From contig CATOTG010000008.1 in the NCBI GenBank assembly GCA_951813015.1, positions 62,001 to 126,000 of the forward strand: DNA of 64,000 nt, read 5' to 3'. The notes under the pieces were generated by a model. It had not been told where the DNA came from, did no database searches, and saw only the letters and a list, made by a program, of their open reading frames with translations. A program made the position numbers and the translations under genes. This DNA is from an uncultured Thermoanaerobaculia bacterium. GTDB lineage: Bacteria > Acidobacteriota > Thermoanaerobaculia > Multivoradales > Multivoraceae. This document shows, piece by piece, positions 52,671 to 61,502 of the stretch. Each line of letters opens with the position of its first letter. Position 1 is the first letter of the stretch.

Positions 52671-53294
52671 TCAACTGGCCGGGGGCTGCTTCAAGCGGAA
52701 GGTGCGGGGTCTGAAGCCCTCGGCATTGACGATGCTGGCGCTGCTGCCGGTCGCCCGGATGACGAACAGCCCTCGCCGCTCGGCCATGCGCTCGGCGCCG
52801 CTGTTCACCTGCAGGTAGGCGACGGCGCCGTAGACCTTGTGCCGGCGGTACTCGGGCGCCCACTCCTGGAACTCCTGCAACTTGGCCAGGAAGCGCTTCA
52901 CGTCCTTCGGCCTGAGCGTCGTCTTGACTTCAACGACGACGACGTCCTCGCCGTTCGCGGCGACGATGTCCACCTCGAAGTGCTGCCCCCGCCGCTGGTG
53001 CTTGCCGCGCTCAAAGGTCCGTTCGACAAGGATGCCCCATCTCCTGAGAATGGGAACGAGGTCACCCTCGACGAGGCTCTCCAGCAGCTTTCCCCACTTC
53101 GTCGTGAACTCGTGCTCCGCTTTCCTCAACCGCCGGTCGGACTCCTTCATCTGGCGGTCCGTCTCCTTCATCCGCCGATCCGTCTCCCGCATATGCTCCG
53201 CGGTCTCCCGCTGGTACTCCCGGACCTCCCGGAGTCCCGCCAGGATTTCGCCGATGGTCTCCTGTTGGGCCTGCGCCGTTTCGTCTGCGCTCAT
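52671..53294 (-). CDS. Coiled-coil PD-(D/E)XK-like protein (DUF3782-like), copy C
   Basis: 207 residues from ATG 53294 (MSADETAQAQQ), with AAGGAG nine bases upstream. The coiled coil has three heptads (MRETDRR, MKETDRQ, MKESDRR). The nuclease-like part matches copies A and B apart from isolated changes such as NGEDVVVVEVK for NGEEVVVVEVK. The start differs from A and B because MKM is replaced by an ITM stretch, so the first codons have been edited. Intact frame. Confidence 0.85.
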   Translation of the reverse strand: MSADETAQAQQETIGEILAGLREVREYQRETAEHMRETDRRMKETDRQMKESDRRLRKAEHEFTTKWGKLLESLVEGDLVPILRRWGILVERTFERGKHQRRGQHFEVDIVAANGEDVVVVEVKTTLRPKDVKRFLAKLQEFQEWAPEYRRHKVYGAVAYLQVNSGAERMAERRGLFVIRATGSSASIVNAEGFRPRTFRLKQPPAS

Positions 53295-53401
53295 CGTGAT
53301 CGTCTCCTTTGTCGTTTCGAACGCCGGAGGGCGGCCCAACGGTCTTCGGGTACCGGTCGAGGACTATCGTCCTCATGCGGACAAGGGAGCTGCGAGTCTA
53401 T

Positions 53402-53530
53402 AGGCAGCCTTGGCAAGAGGCGCTCGGCATTCCGAACGGCGCTGCATTCCGCCCAGCATCCTGGGCCACCGGGTGCTCGCTGACTCGCGCCCGGACGCGG
53501 TCCGTGCGTGGCGCGGGGCGGGGCGCGCCG
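53402..53530. repeat. Dispersed element, copy 5
   Basis: Upstream flank of copy C and of the Fic gene. Compared with copies 3 and 4 it extends further right, to GCGTGGCGCGGGGCGGGGC, resembling the GTGTGGCGCGG end of copy 2. Confidence 0.75.
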
Positions 53531-53602
53531 CGTCAGCACGCAGGCGCAGCGGCAGTGACGGGCCGCGCAGGGTCTGCTTCGCCGGGCGCCGGCAGCCTTG
53601 TT

Positions 53603-53613
53603 TGTACGGTACA
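53603..53613 (+). promoter_or_regulatory. TGTACGGTACA palindrome upstream of fic
   Basis: A perfect 5-bp-arm palindrome centred on one G, 12 bp before the Fic start codon. It could be an operator. Confidence 0.35.
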
Positions 53614-53625
53614 GTTTGATTCGCC

Positions 53626-54213
53626 ATGGGCGAACAATTCGAGCGGGCAGGGTGCCGTGGGAGGCCGTCCCGGTCTGAGCTGTACCGTCGGCTGCTCGTC
53701 GATGTCGCCGACTTGCGGGGGTGCCTGGGGGGCCTGCCGAGCCCGCTTGAGGCCGCCTTTTGGATCCCGGGCGCCCTGCGTTTGGCCCACTGCCGGTTCG
53801 AGCAGATCCATCCGTTCCTCGATGGCAACGGCCGTACCGGACGGCTGCTTCTGAACCTGATCCTCGTTCGTCTCGGCTTTCCGCCGGCGATTGTCTACAA
53901 ACGCGACAGGAACAGGTACCTGGAAGCCCTGCGAAGAGCCGACGCCGGCGAGCCGGGGCCGCTGGCGGAGCTGCTGGCCCGGGCGATTCTCGACAATCTG
54001 TACCGGAACGTGATTCCCGCGGTTGCTGGTCCAGCGCGGCTTGTGCCCCTTGCCGCCCTGGCCACCGCCGATCTCAAGGCGGCGGCGTTGCGCGTGGCAG
54101 CGATCCGTGGACGTCTCGCAGCAATCCGCGATCCTGATGGCCGGTGGCGCAGCTCGCGCCGCTGGGTCGACGAGTACCGGAAGGAGCGCTACCGGCGAGG
54201 GCCGGGCTGCTAG
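53626..54213 (+). CDS. Fic-family protein (AMPylase-type motif)
   Basis: 195 residues. The catalytic motif H62PFLDGNGRTGR73 matches HPFx(D/E)GNGRxxR in full. The flanking helices (LRLAHCRFEQI, LLLNLILVRLGFPPAIVY) fit the Fic core. The N-terminus is short compared with the usual 300-residue Fic proteins, and no inhibitory (S/T)xxxE(G/N) helix is seen, so it may be truncated or rely on a separate antitoxin. Fic enzymes transfer AMP or other phosphate-containing groups to proteins. Its last ~58 codons are duplicated at 52229-52407. Confidence 0.85.
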   Translation: MGEQFERAGCRGRPSRSELYRRLLVDVADLRGCLGGLPSPLEAAFWIPGALRLAHCRFEQIHPFLDGNGRTGRLLLNLILVRLGFPPAIVYKRDRNRYLEALRRADAGEPGPLAELLARAILDNLYRNVIPAVAGPARLVPLAALATADLKAAALRVAAIRGRLAAIRDPDGRWRSSRRWVDEYRKERYRRGPGC

Positions 54214-54225
54214 CACGGGCGTGAA

Positions 54226-54804
54226 TCAGCCGCAGTCCACGCTGTTCGAGCGGACGTACGCGATCACCTGCCAGATCGTGTCCTCCGGGATCTTGCCGTC
54301 GAACGGCAGCATCTCCGTGTCGGGCACGCCCTGGGTGATCACGCGGTAGAGATCGGCATCCGTGTCGCCGTGGTCCGAGTTGCAGTCGAAGAGATTCGGT
54401 GCGTCCTTGGTAACGCCCGGCGTGGTCGAGTGGCAGTAGCCGGTGCAGACGGCCCGGAACATGCGCCGGCCGGCGGTAATCGCCGCGGGATCGTCGAGAT
54501 AGGCGGCGACGGGAGAAGGACTCGCGGCAGGTTCGGCGGGCGGCGCTGCGTCGACGGTTGCCGGCGGCGCCAGGGCTGGCGCCCGGGCCTCCGACGCGGC
54601 CGGGCTCTCGGGCAGCCCCGGCGGCGCTTCGTCGACGGTTGCCGGCGACGCCGCGGCTGGCGCCCGGGCCTCCGACGCGGCCGGGCTCTCGGGCTGCCCC
54701 GGCGGCGGTCCGCCGCCGGTGGCGCAGGCGGCCAGCAGAAGTGGCAGCGCGATCGTCGCGTGCCTGGCGAAGCGGGGCGACTCGAGGCGTCTTCGGATGG
54801 TCAT
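54226..54804 (-). CDS. Lipoprotein c-type cytochrome with CxxxCH motif
   Basis: 192 residues from ATG 54804. The lipobox is LPLLLAAC, so it is a lipoprotein. A low-complexity linker has two copies of PESPAASEARAPA and PPATVDxAPP. The C-terminal ~85 residues form a cytochrome: FRAVCTGYCHSTTPGVTKDAPNLFDC, then EMLPFDGKIPEDTIWQVIAYVRS with the axial methionine. The heme site is C-TGY-CH, three residues between cysteines instead of two. It lies next to the binding-protein and PQQ-dehydrogenase genes and is probably their electron acceptor. Its 3' end is copied at 48365, 51229 and 52421. Confidence 0.82.
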   Translation of the reverse strand: MTIRRRLESPRFARHATIALPLLLAACATGGGPPPGQPESPAASEARAPAAASPATVDEAPPGLPESPAASEARAPALAPPATVDAAPPAEPAASPSPVAAYLDDPAAITAGRRMFRAVCTGYCHSTTPGVTKDAPNLFDCNSDHGDTDADLYRVITQGVPDTEMLPFDGKIPEDTIWQVIAYVRSNSVDCG

Positions 54805-54879
54805 GGACAAGATGTCGGCTCCCTCGGATTTGGCCGTGGTCGGCGACGGCATGCGGGATCGGCCCGGCATGCCGGGGTT

Positions 54880-55743
54880 CTACTGGGCGCCCGCGCCGAG
54901 CGCGCGAATCGCGGCCGGTGAGGACACGGTGGGGAAGGGTTCGGTTCGGAAGATGCCGTAGCGCTCGGCAAGCCGCTTCAGCGTACCGTCGCGACGCAGC
55001 TCGTCGAACGTCCGCTCGATCGCGAGACCAAGGCTGTCGCCGGAACGCATCGCGGCGTGCTCGTTGAAGCGCAGACCGGGCGGTGGTTCGAACTCGGGCA
55101 CGGGCGCCTTCCCGAGTCGCCCGAGCGCCGGTCCCCAGATGAGTGCGGCGGTTGCCCGGCCGTCATCCACGGCCGCGGCCACGTCTGCCGCGGTTGGCCG
55201 CGAGATCCAGTCGAGGCCTGCCCACTCGGCCGCGAAATGTCCCAGGGACTGCAGGCGAACCGCTACCCGGCGGCCGGCTGCGACCTCCGGCAAGGCGGTC
55301 CATTCGAGACGGTCCATCGGCGGCATGTAGATCTCGAAAGCGGCCGCGTAGTACGGCTGGCTGAGGTCGATTGCCGCGGTCAGCCGGCCCAGTGCGAGCT
55401 CGCCCGGCACGGAGGGCACGAGGTCGCAGACGCCGTCCAGGAGTTCGTCGAGGGGCAGATCCGTGTCGTCGATCTCGGAGTAGGGCGGCGCGTTCGGACG
55501 CCATACGGGGACGAAGTCGCGGCCAAGGCGGTTTGCCGCTTCGCGGAAGAGGTCGTGGTCGAAGCCGGAGGCGCCTGCCCGGTGAGCCCGGGGCAGATCG
55601 TCTTCGAGCAGGCACACGCGAAGATCCTGGGCCTGAACGGGGCCCTGCGCCTGAACGGGGTCCTGTGCTTGAACGGGGCCCTGCGCCGGAACGGGGACGG
55701 CTGCCCATAGGAGGATCGAGAGTGCGCCGGCCGGCGGCGCCAT
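54880..55743 (-). CDS. Periplasmic substrate-binding-like protein of a quinoprotein cluster
   Basis: 287 residues from ATG 55743 (GTG 55752 overlaps the upstream stop and is an alternative). A signal peptide (GALSILLWAAVPVPAQ) is followed by repeated PVQAQD/PVQAQG hexapeptides from an 18-bp tandem repeat. The body is a family-3 solute-binding domain: LRVCLLEDDLPRAH, FDHDLFREAANRLGRDFVP, and GDSLGLAIERTFDELRRDGTLKRLAERYGI. Binding proteins of this kind (XoxJ/MoxJ type) accompany PQQ methanol/alcohol dehydrogenases. Its partner dehydrogenase is broken. Confidence 0.82.
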   Translation of the reverse strand: MAPPAGALSILLWAAVPVPAQGPVQAQDPVQAQGPVQAQDLRVCLLEDDLPRAHRAGASGFDHDLFREAANRLGRDFVPVWRPNAPPYSEIDDTDLPLDELLDGVCDLVPSVPGELALGRLTAAIDLSQPYYAAAFEIYMPPMDRLEWTALPEVAAGRRVAVRLQSLGHFAAEWAGLDWISRPTAADVAAAVDDGRATAALIWGPALGRLGKAPVPEFEPPPGLRFNEHAAMRSGDSLGLAIERTFDELRRDGTLKRLAERYGIFRTEPFPTVSSPAAIRALGAGAQ

Positions 55744-55748
55744 TCGGA

Positions 55749-57490
55749 TCACTGGGCGAGTTCGAAGACGAGCAGGACGCTGCCTTCCGGCAGGGACGGC
55801 GCCGTGCCGACCGTGGTCTGGACGATGCCGCCGCCGCCGGAGCCGACGGCGAGGAAAGTCCGGCCTTCGTACTCGTAGGCGATCGGATGGCTGCGAATGC
55901 CGGAGCCGGTCTGGTAGCGCCACGCCTCCTCGCCGGTCTCGGCGTCGAAACCGAGGAGGTGGCCGCTGGCGTTGCCCGTGACGACCAGGCCGCCCGCGGT
56001 ACTGAGCACGCCGGCGAGCATCGGCACCGGATCCCGGTACGCCCCACTTCGTCTCGCCGGTGCTCACGTCGATGGCCGACAGGTGGCCGTAGGACTTTCC
56101 TTCGGCGGTGTCAGTCGGGATCGGCTCGGCCGCCGAAGAACGGAATCCCCTCGACGAAGACGACGACGCCCTTGCGGAACATCATGCAACTCTCGATCGT
56201 CGGCACATAGGCGAGACCTGTGTCCGGGTTGTAGGCGCCGGCGTAGGCGGCGTTGTTGCCGCCGGCGAGGCCGGGGCAGACGCGCTGGGTCGGCTCCTCG
56301 GTTGGCTTCATCGCGGGGTTGACGACGGGTCGGCCGTTCTCGTCCAGCGTCGCCCAGTTCAACTGGTGGACGTACTGGCTGGCATGCAGGAAGCTGCCGT
56401 CGCGGCGGTCCAGGACGTAGAAGTAGCCGTTGCGATTCGCCTGCACCAGGGCCGGGACGGTCTGCTCGTTGACCTGGACGTCGACCAGCCAGACCTCGGA
56501 GTTGCCGTCGTAGTCCCACAGGTCGTGGGGCGTGAACTGGAAGTGCCACTTGCGCTCGCCGGTCTCGATGTCGACCGCGAGCACGCTGTCGCTGTAGAGG
56601 TTGTCGCCGGCCCGCGTGTCGCCGCTCCAGTCGGGCGAGGGGTTGCCGGTCGTCCAGAAGAGGGTCTTCGTCGCCGGTTCGTAGCTGCCGGTCGCCCAGG
56701 TGGCGGCGCCGCCCGTCTTGTACGACTCGCCGGCCCAGGTCTCGACGCCCGGTTCGCCTGTGTCCGGCACCGTGTAGTGGCGCCAGAGGAGCTCGCCGGT
56801 CTCCAGGTCGTAGCCGTCGAAGAAGCCCCGGACGCCGTACTCGCCGCCGCCGATGCCGATGACGACGACGCCCTCCGCGATGAGCGGGGCCGAGGTGATG
56901 GAGAAGCCCTTGGCGTAGGGAATGACCTCGATGTCCCAGGCGAGTTCGCCTGTCTTGCGGTTGAAGGCCAGCAGACCGGGCGTCCAGCGTGCCCATCACG
57001 ACGAGGTCGCCGGAGATGCCGACGCCGCGGTTCACCGGCCCGCAGCAGATCCGCAGGTCGGAGGGGTTCTCGTGGTCGTAACGCCAGAGCAGGCGCCCGT
57101 CTCCCGCGTCGTAGGCGAGCAGGCGGTTCATCGACGATGTCAGGTAGAGCACTCCGTCGTAGACCACGGGGCGAGGATTCGAGCTGGCCGGCGACGCCGG
57201 TCTGCGCGATCCAGGCGAGGCGCAGGTTCGACGCGCTCTCCGGGGTCAACTCGGTGATCGGCGAATGGCGCCAGCTTGCGTAGTTGCCGCCGTAGTGGAG
57301 CCAGGACTCGCGGGTCGGCGCCTGTTCGAGAAGTGCCTGCCCGACGGGTCCGGCGCCGTCGCCCACCTCGGTCGCCGCCGGCCAGTGGTTCCGGGGTGGC
57401 GCGGCAAACACCTTCCTGCTGCGCGGCGAGCGGCATCGCCAGAGCCGCCAGACCGATCGTTGCGCAGATTGGGCGGCGCTTCCGGTGAGT
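55749..57490 (-). pseudogene. PQQ-dependent alcohol dehydrogenase, multiply frameshifted
   Basis: Pieces in three frames make one quinoprotein. In order they are: a signal peptide (ATIGLAALAMPLAAQQ); NYASWRHSPITELTPESASNLRLAW; LRICCGPVNRGVGISGDLVVMG with the vicinal cysteines; GEPGVETWAGESYKTGGA and TTGNPSPDWSGDTRAGDNLY with the catalytic aspartate region; PGLAGGNNAAYAGAYNP; and a C-terminus LSTAGGLVVTGNASGHLLGFD. Frame changes fall near 57425, 57165, 56985, 56110 and 56040. The domain content is complete, so decay is recent or the breaks are assembly errors. With the cytochrome and binding-protein genes it forms an MDH-type cluster. Confidence 0.8.
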
Positions 57491-57870
57491 GCCTGCGCGG
57501 TGGGGTGTTGGATGGCGCCGCTGCGCTGCCAGGCCCCGAAGTGCGCCCGGGCCGGGGCACTCCTGGTTTCGAGGGTCGGCAGATCGTGAATGAGGTTCGC
57601 GTTGCCGGGTCCTCACGGTTCCGGCGTTCTCTGTCCCTTGAAGCGGCTTGGCTCGCATCGACACTCTCCCCTCCCGTTTTGTAGTCCGAGATGTCTGGCG
57701 CGAGGCTCGGACACCACGGTTCGCGCGACCGCGGATGATACCGTGCTGTCCGTTCCATCGCGTTTGCGGCTCGGCCAGGGCCCTCCTGGTGGAGCGGAGA
57801 GACTGCAGGTCCGGGTGCTCGCCTGGCGGAACGGCGCCGGCGCAGGCGGGCTCGCAGGGTCGGAGGAGAA

Positions 57871-58992
57871 ATGACTGACGACGACACAGGCACGCAGAGC
57901 CTCTACGGCCGGCTCGACCCGGAACAGGTCGGCGCCTTCGGCCTCAAGGTGTGGCAGTACAAGCAGGGCGAACTGGTTTCCCTGATGATCCACCTCGGCG
58001 ACCGCCTGGGGATCTACCGGACGCTGCAGGGCCGGGGACCGGTAACCGTTGCCGAGCTGGCCGAAGTGAGCGGGCTCAAGGAACGCTGGCTGCTTGAGTG
58101 GTTGCGCGGCCAGACCGCGGCGGGTCTGATCGAGTACCACGGCGCGGAGAACGGCGGTGAGCCGCGCTTCGAGCTGACCGATGTGGGGGCCGCGGTCCTG
58201 GCCGACGAGGAGGGCTCGGTTGCCTTCGCGGGCGGCGCCTTCGGCTATCCGCCCAGCCACGACGTGATCGACGGTTTGGCGGAAGCGTTCCAAACCCGGT
58301 GTTGGTCTCTCCTATCAGCGGCTCGGACCCTGCGCCGCCCATCGCACCGAGCGGATGCTCGGGCCGTGGACCCCGTCAGGCGCTGGTGCCCGCGGATCAT
58401 TCCGGCGCTTGACGGTGTCGAGGAGCGCCTGCGCGCAGGCATCGATGTCGTCGACGTCGGCTGCGGCGGGCGGCGTGGGCGCTGCTCTCGCTGGCGCGCG
58501 CCTTTCCGGCGTCGCGCTTCGTCGGCTACGACCCGTCCGAGCATGCGATCGAGATTGCCCGTGAGCGCACTCGGGAAGCCGGAGTGGACAACGTCGAATG
58601 GCGGGTCGCGCGCGGCGAGGATCTGCCGGCGGCGCCGACCTTCGACCTGGTCGTGACCTTCGACTGCGTCCACGACCATGACGCGGCCGGATCTCGTGAT
58701 TTCGGCCATCCGCGGCGCCATCCGGGACGACGGCGCCTGGCTGATCAAGGACATCCGGAGCAGCCCCCGGTTCGAGGACAACCTGCGCAACCCGGTGCTC
58801 GCCCTGCTCTACGGGTTCTCCGTTTCGGCCTGCATGTCGTCCGCTCTGTCCGAGCCCGACGGCCTCGGCCTCGGAACCCTGGGTTTCAACCCGGTGGTCG
58901 CCGAGCGGATGGTGCGCGAGGGCGGCTTCACCCGCTTCCGGATGCACGACTTCGAGGATCCGGCGAACCTCTACTACGAAGTTCGTCCCTGA
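57871..58992 (+). pseudogene. SAM-dependent methyltransferase, multiply frameshifted
   Basis: Starts at ATG 57871 after GGAGGAG. The first ~140 residues form a winged-helix domain (VTVAELAEVSGLKERWLLEWLRG). The methyltransferase part is split over several frames: GVGLSYQRLGP and ERMLGPWT, then IPALDGVEERLRAGIDVVDVGCG (SAM loop), then FVGYDPSEHAIEIARER, then TFDLVVTFDCVHD, and ISAIRGAIRDDGAWLIKDIRS to the end DFEDPANLYYEVRP. Shifts fall near 58290, 58375, 58470 and 58675. The intact gene would encode ~370 residues of a family common in actinobacteria and acidobacteria; substrate unknown. Confidence 0.78.
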
Positions 58993-61212
58993 TCCGGCGC
59001 TCGACCGGTCACTGCCAGCGAAAGTCGACCCGGTCGATCGCGGACGCCGTTCGGCGGCAGGGCTTCGCCGTCGCCGTAGGGGACTTCGAGGACGAGGGGA
59101 GCGCCTGAAGTCCACGTCGCGGTCGGGAGCTTGCGCGTGTGCCAGCCTGCCGCTTCGCCGTTGTCGCCGGGAAACGACAGACGACCGATCTCGCGGCTGC
59201 CGGAGCGTGCGACCAGCGTGAGAGGCGCCGGACGGTTTCGCACCGGCCGGAGGGTCACGGTCAATTCGACCTCCTTGCCGCCGGGAATGACGGTGGCTTC
59301 GGCTCGGGCGCCCTCGGGGAGCACCCAGGCTTCCGGGTAGCGTGTGCGGTCCATCGTCCATCGTGCGGGCTCCGGATTGCCGCCGGTCCGGTCGACCGCG
59401 GCGCTCTCGACCTCCACCTGCCGCGTCGGCAGGGGCGCCGGCGAGGGACCGGCAGGCCGGCGATGGCAAGCGCGGGGCACGGGCGGGCCAGCGCCGCCCG
59501 CGAAGGCCTTGTGCCGGACGCGGCCGGCAGCCAGAGCCAGGCAGATGGCCGTGAGCGGCACAAGCCAGGTTGCAGCCCGGGGCCGGGTGGCCGAGGGCAG
59601 AAAGCGCGCGAAATCGACGCCGCTTCGCGCCTCCAGGTAGTGGACCATGTGGTGGCGGCCGTCGGCCAGGTTGTAGGTCCAGCCCGGTTCCACGATGTAG
59701 AGCACCGCCAGCGCCCCGCTCAGGAGCGCCAGGACCAGGGCGAGGGTCGAGACGCCCGCCGGTAGCGCGCCGGCGTCAGCGCCGGTAGCGCGGCCTACCG
59801 TTGCTCGTCTACTCGTCGCGCGACGCGTGTTGATCGCCGTGCCGACGCAGGTGTTCACCCCCCGTCCCCCCGGTAGAGTTGCCGAACCGGCAGCCGGGGC
59901 GGCGCCGCCGGAATCGAGTCGCCGTTCGAACAGCGGTACCAGCAGCAGGGCGAGGAAGGGCAGCAGGACGAGGCCGTAGCGGAAGGGCGGCGACCAGCCG
60001 CCGTACCATTCGGAACGGGAGGCGACCAGCAGCAGCGTCGGCGCGGCGATCAGCGCGACTTCGCCCAGGAGGCGGCGGTGGCGCCTCCAGGCCACGACGG
60101 CGGCGGGAAACAGGAGCAGCCAGATCGGTGCGCAGGCGACCAGGCCGTAGGCGAGATCGAAGAACAGTCCGTTCAGGCCGAGCGCGATGGAGACGGCGGA
60201 CTCCCGGTAGAGCTCCAGCTCGCTCCAGGAGTGCATGCCGAGCACGGTGCCGAAGGTGGCTCGGTTCAACCACAGGACCAGGGCGCCGGTCGGAGCAAGG
60301 ACCGCCGCCAGGACCAGTGCGCCGCGCCGGCGGAGACCGGGCGCAAGACGCAGGACGCAGATCAGGGCGAGGGCCGCGCTGACCAGAACGAGACGGAGCT
60401 TGAGCGCGGGCATCAAGGCCAGCGCCAGGGCGAGCAGCAGCCAGACGATCCGGTCGTCGCGCCCGGGTCCCGCCGCCGGTTCGCGCCGGTGGCGAGTGAG
60501 TCGGTTGATCCAGCGCAGAGCTGCGACCGCGAAAAGAACGGCGGCGACTTCGGCCCAGATCTGCTGGCTGTAGATCAGGAAGGGCGCGGCGAAGCCGAAG
60601 ATGAGGTAGGCGATCAGCCGCGCGCGGGCGTCCTGGCTGAAGGCGGTCAGATCGAGGAAGAGCCAGGCGGCAAGGGCGGCCAGGGCCGCGATCACGACGG
60701 TCGCTCCGGCTCGGCCGCCCAGCCGGTAGGCCGGGGCCAACACGGTCTGCAGAAGGGCGCCGTGCCGCGAGTAGACGGCGCCGTCGGGCCCCTCGGGGTC
60801 TCCGGGCTGCGGCTCGATCGCTCGCGGCATGAAGGCGAGCGAGTCCTCGTCGCGGTAGTTGTTCGCGAGGGTCGCGGTCGAAGTCCCAGGCGATGCTGTG
60901 GGTGACGAGGAGAAACCAGGGCTCGTCGCCGTCCGGCGCCCGTTCTCCGATCGACCAGGGAATCAGCGCCAGGTAGAAGGCGAAGGGCAGGAGCAGGAAG
61001 ACGAGCGGCGGCCTTCCGGAGGCGGTCGGGCGGTCGAGAAGCGACTCCAGCGCCAGAACGCGGCGGACCACGTAGAGAAGGGCGAGCGCCGCCGCGGCGC
61101 CCACGCACAGGGGCTGCCAGCCGGCAACGCCCAGGAGCGGCGCGCCGAGCGCTGCCGCGGCGACCAGCCCGGCAGTCGCCAGAGCCCAGGTTTCGATTCG
61201 GCCGCGGACCAT
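58974..61212 (-). CDS. Multi-pass membrane protein (glycosyltransferase-like), frameshifted
   Basis: ~745 residues from ATG 61212 (MVRGRIETWALATAGL). The first ~110 residues hold three hydrophobic segments and the motif GDEPWFLLVTHSIAWDFD, like the GDEPHYL motif of ArnT/PMT-type glycosyltransferases. Near 60880 the frame shifts, then continues LANNYRDEDSLAFMPRAIEPQ, and some seven or more further helices follow. The last ~130 residues are soluble and beta-rich. A lipid-linked sugar transferase or related enzyme is plausible. The gene overlaps the decayed methyltransferase end to end (convergent). Confidence 0.65.
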
Positions 61213-61219
61213 CTTCGCC

Positions 61220-61352
61220 CGCAGTGTAGCCCCGCCCGCAGTGTAGCTGTGCCCGCACGGGTAGCCGCGCCCGCGGTGTAGCTGTGCCCGCACGGGTAGC
61301 TGTGCCCGCACGGGTAGCTGTGCCCGCACGGGTAGCCGCGCCCGCGGTGTAG
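61220..61352. repeat. 18-bp minisatellite upstream of the membrane protein gene
   Basis: About seven copies of an 18-bp unit related to GTAGCTGTGCCCGCACGG, alternating with a GTAGCCGCGCCCGCGGT variant. It lies just upstream of the start at 61212 and could affect the promoter. 61353-61502 holds nothing recognisable. Confidence 0.85.
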
Positions 61353-61502
61353 CCGCGCCCGGAGGAAGTCGGGGCTGCCGAACTGCTTGCCGAGGGTGTC
61401 GCGGTTCAGGCGATCGGGATGGCCGGTGGCGTGGCCGAGATCGTGGAGCCCGGTCTGGCAGTAGCGCCCGGCGCCTGCCACGGGCTGCTGCTGGGCTGTG
61501 GT

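Noticed and set aside
61220..61352. 18-bp repeats as a CRISPR array
   Set aside because: Head-to-tail repeats without spacers.
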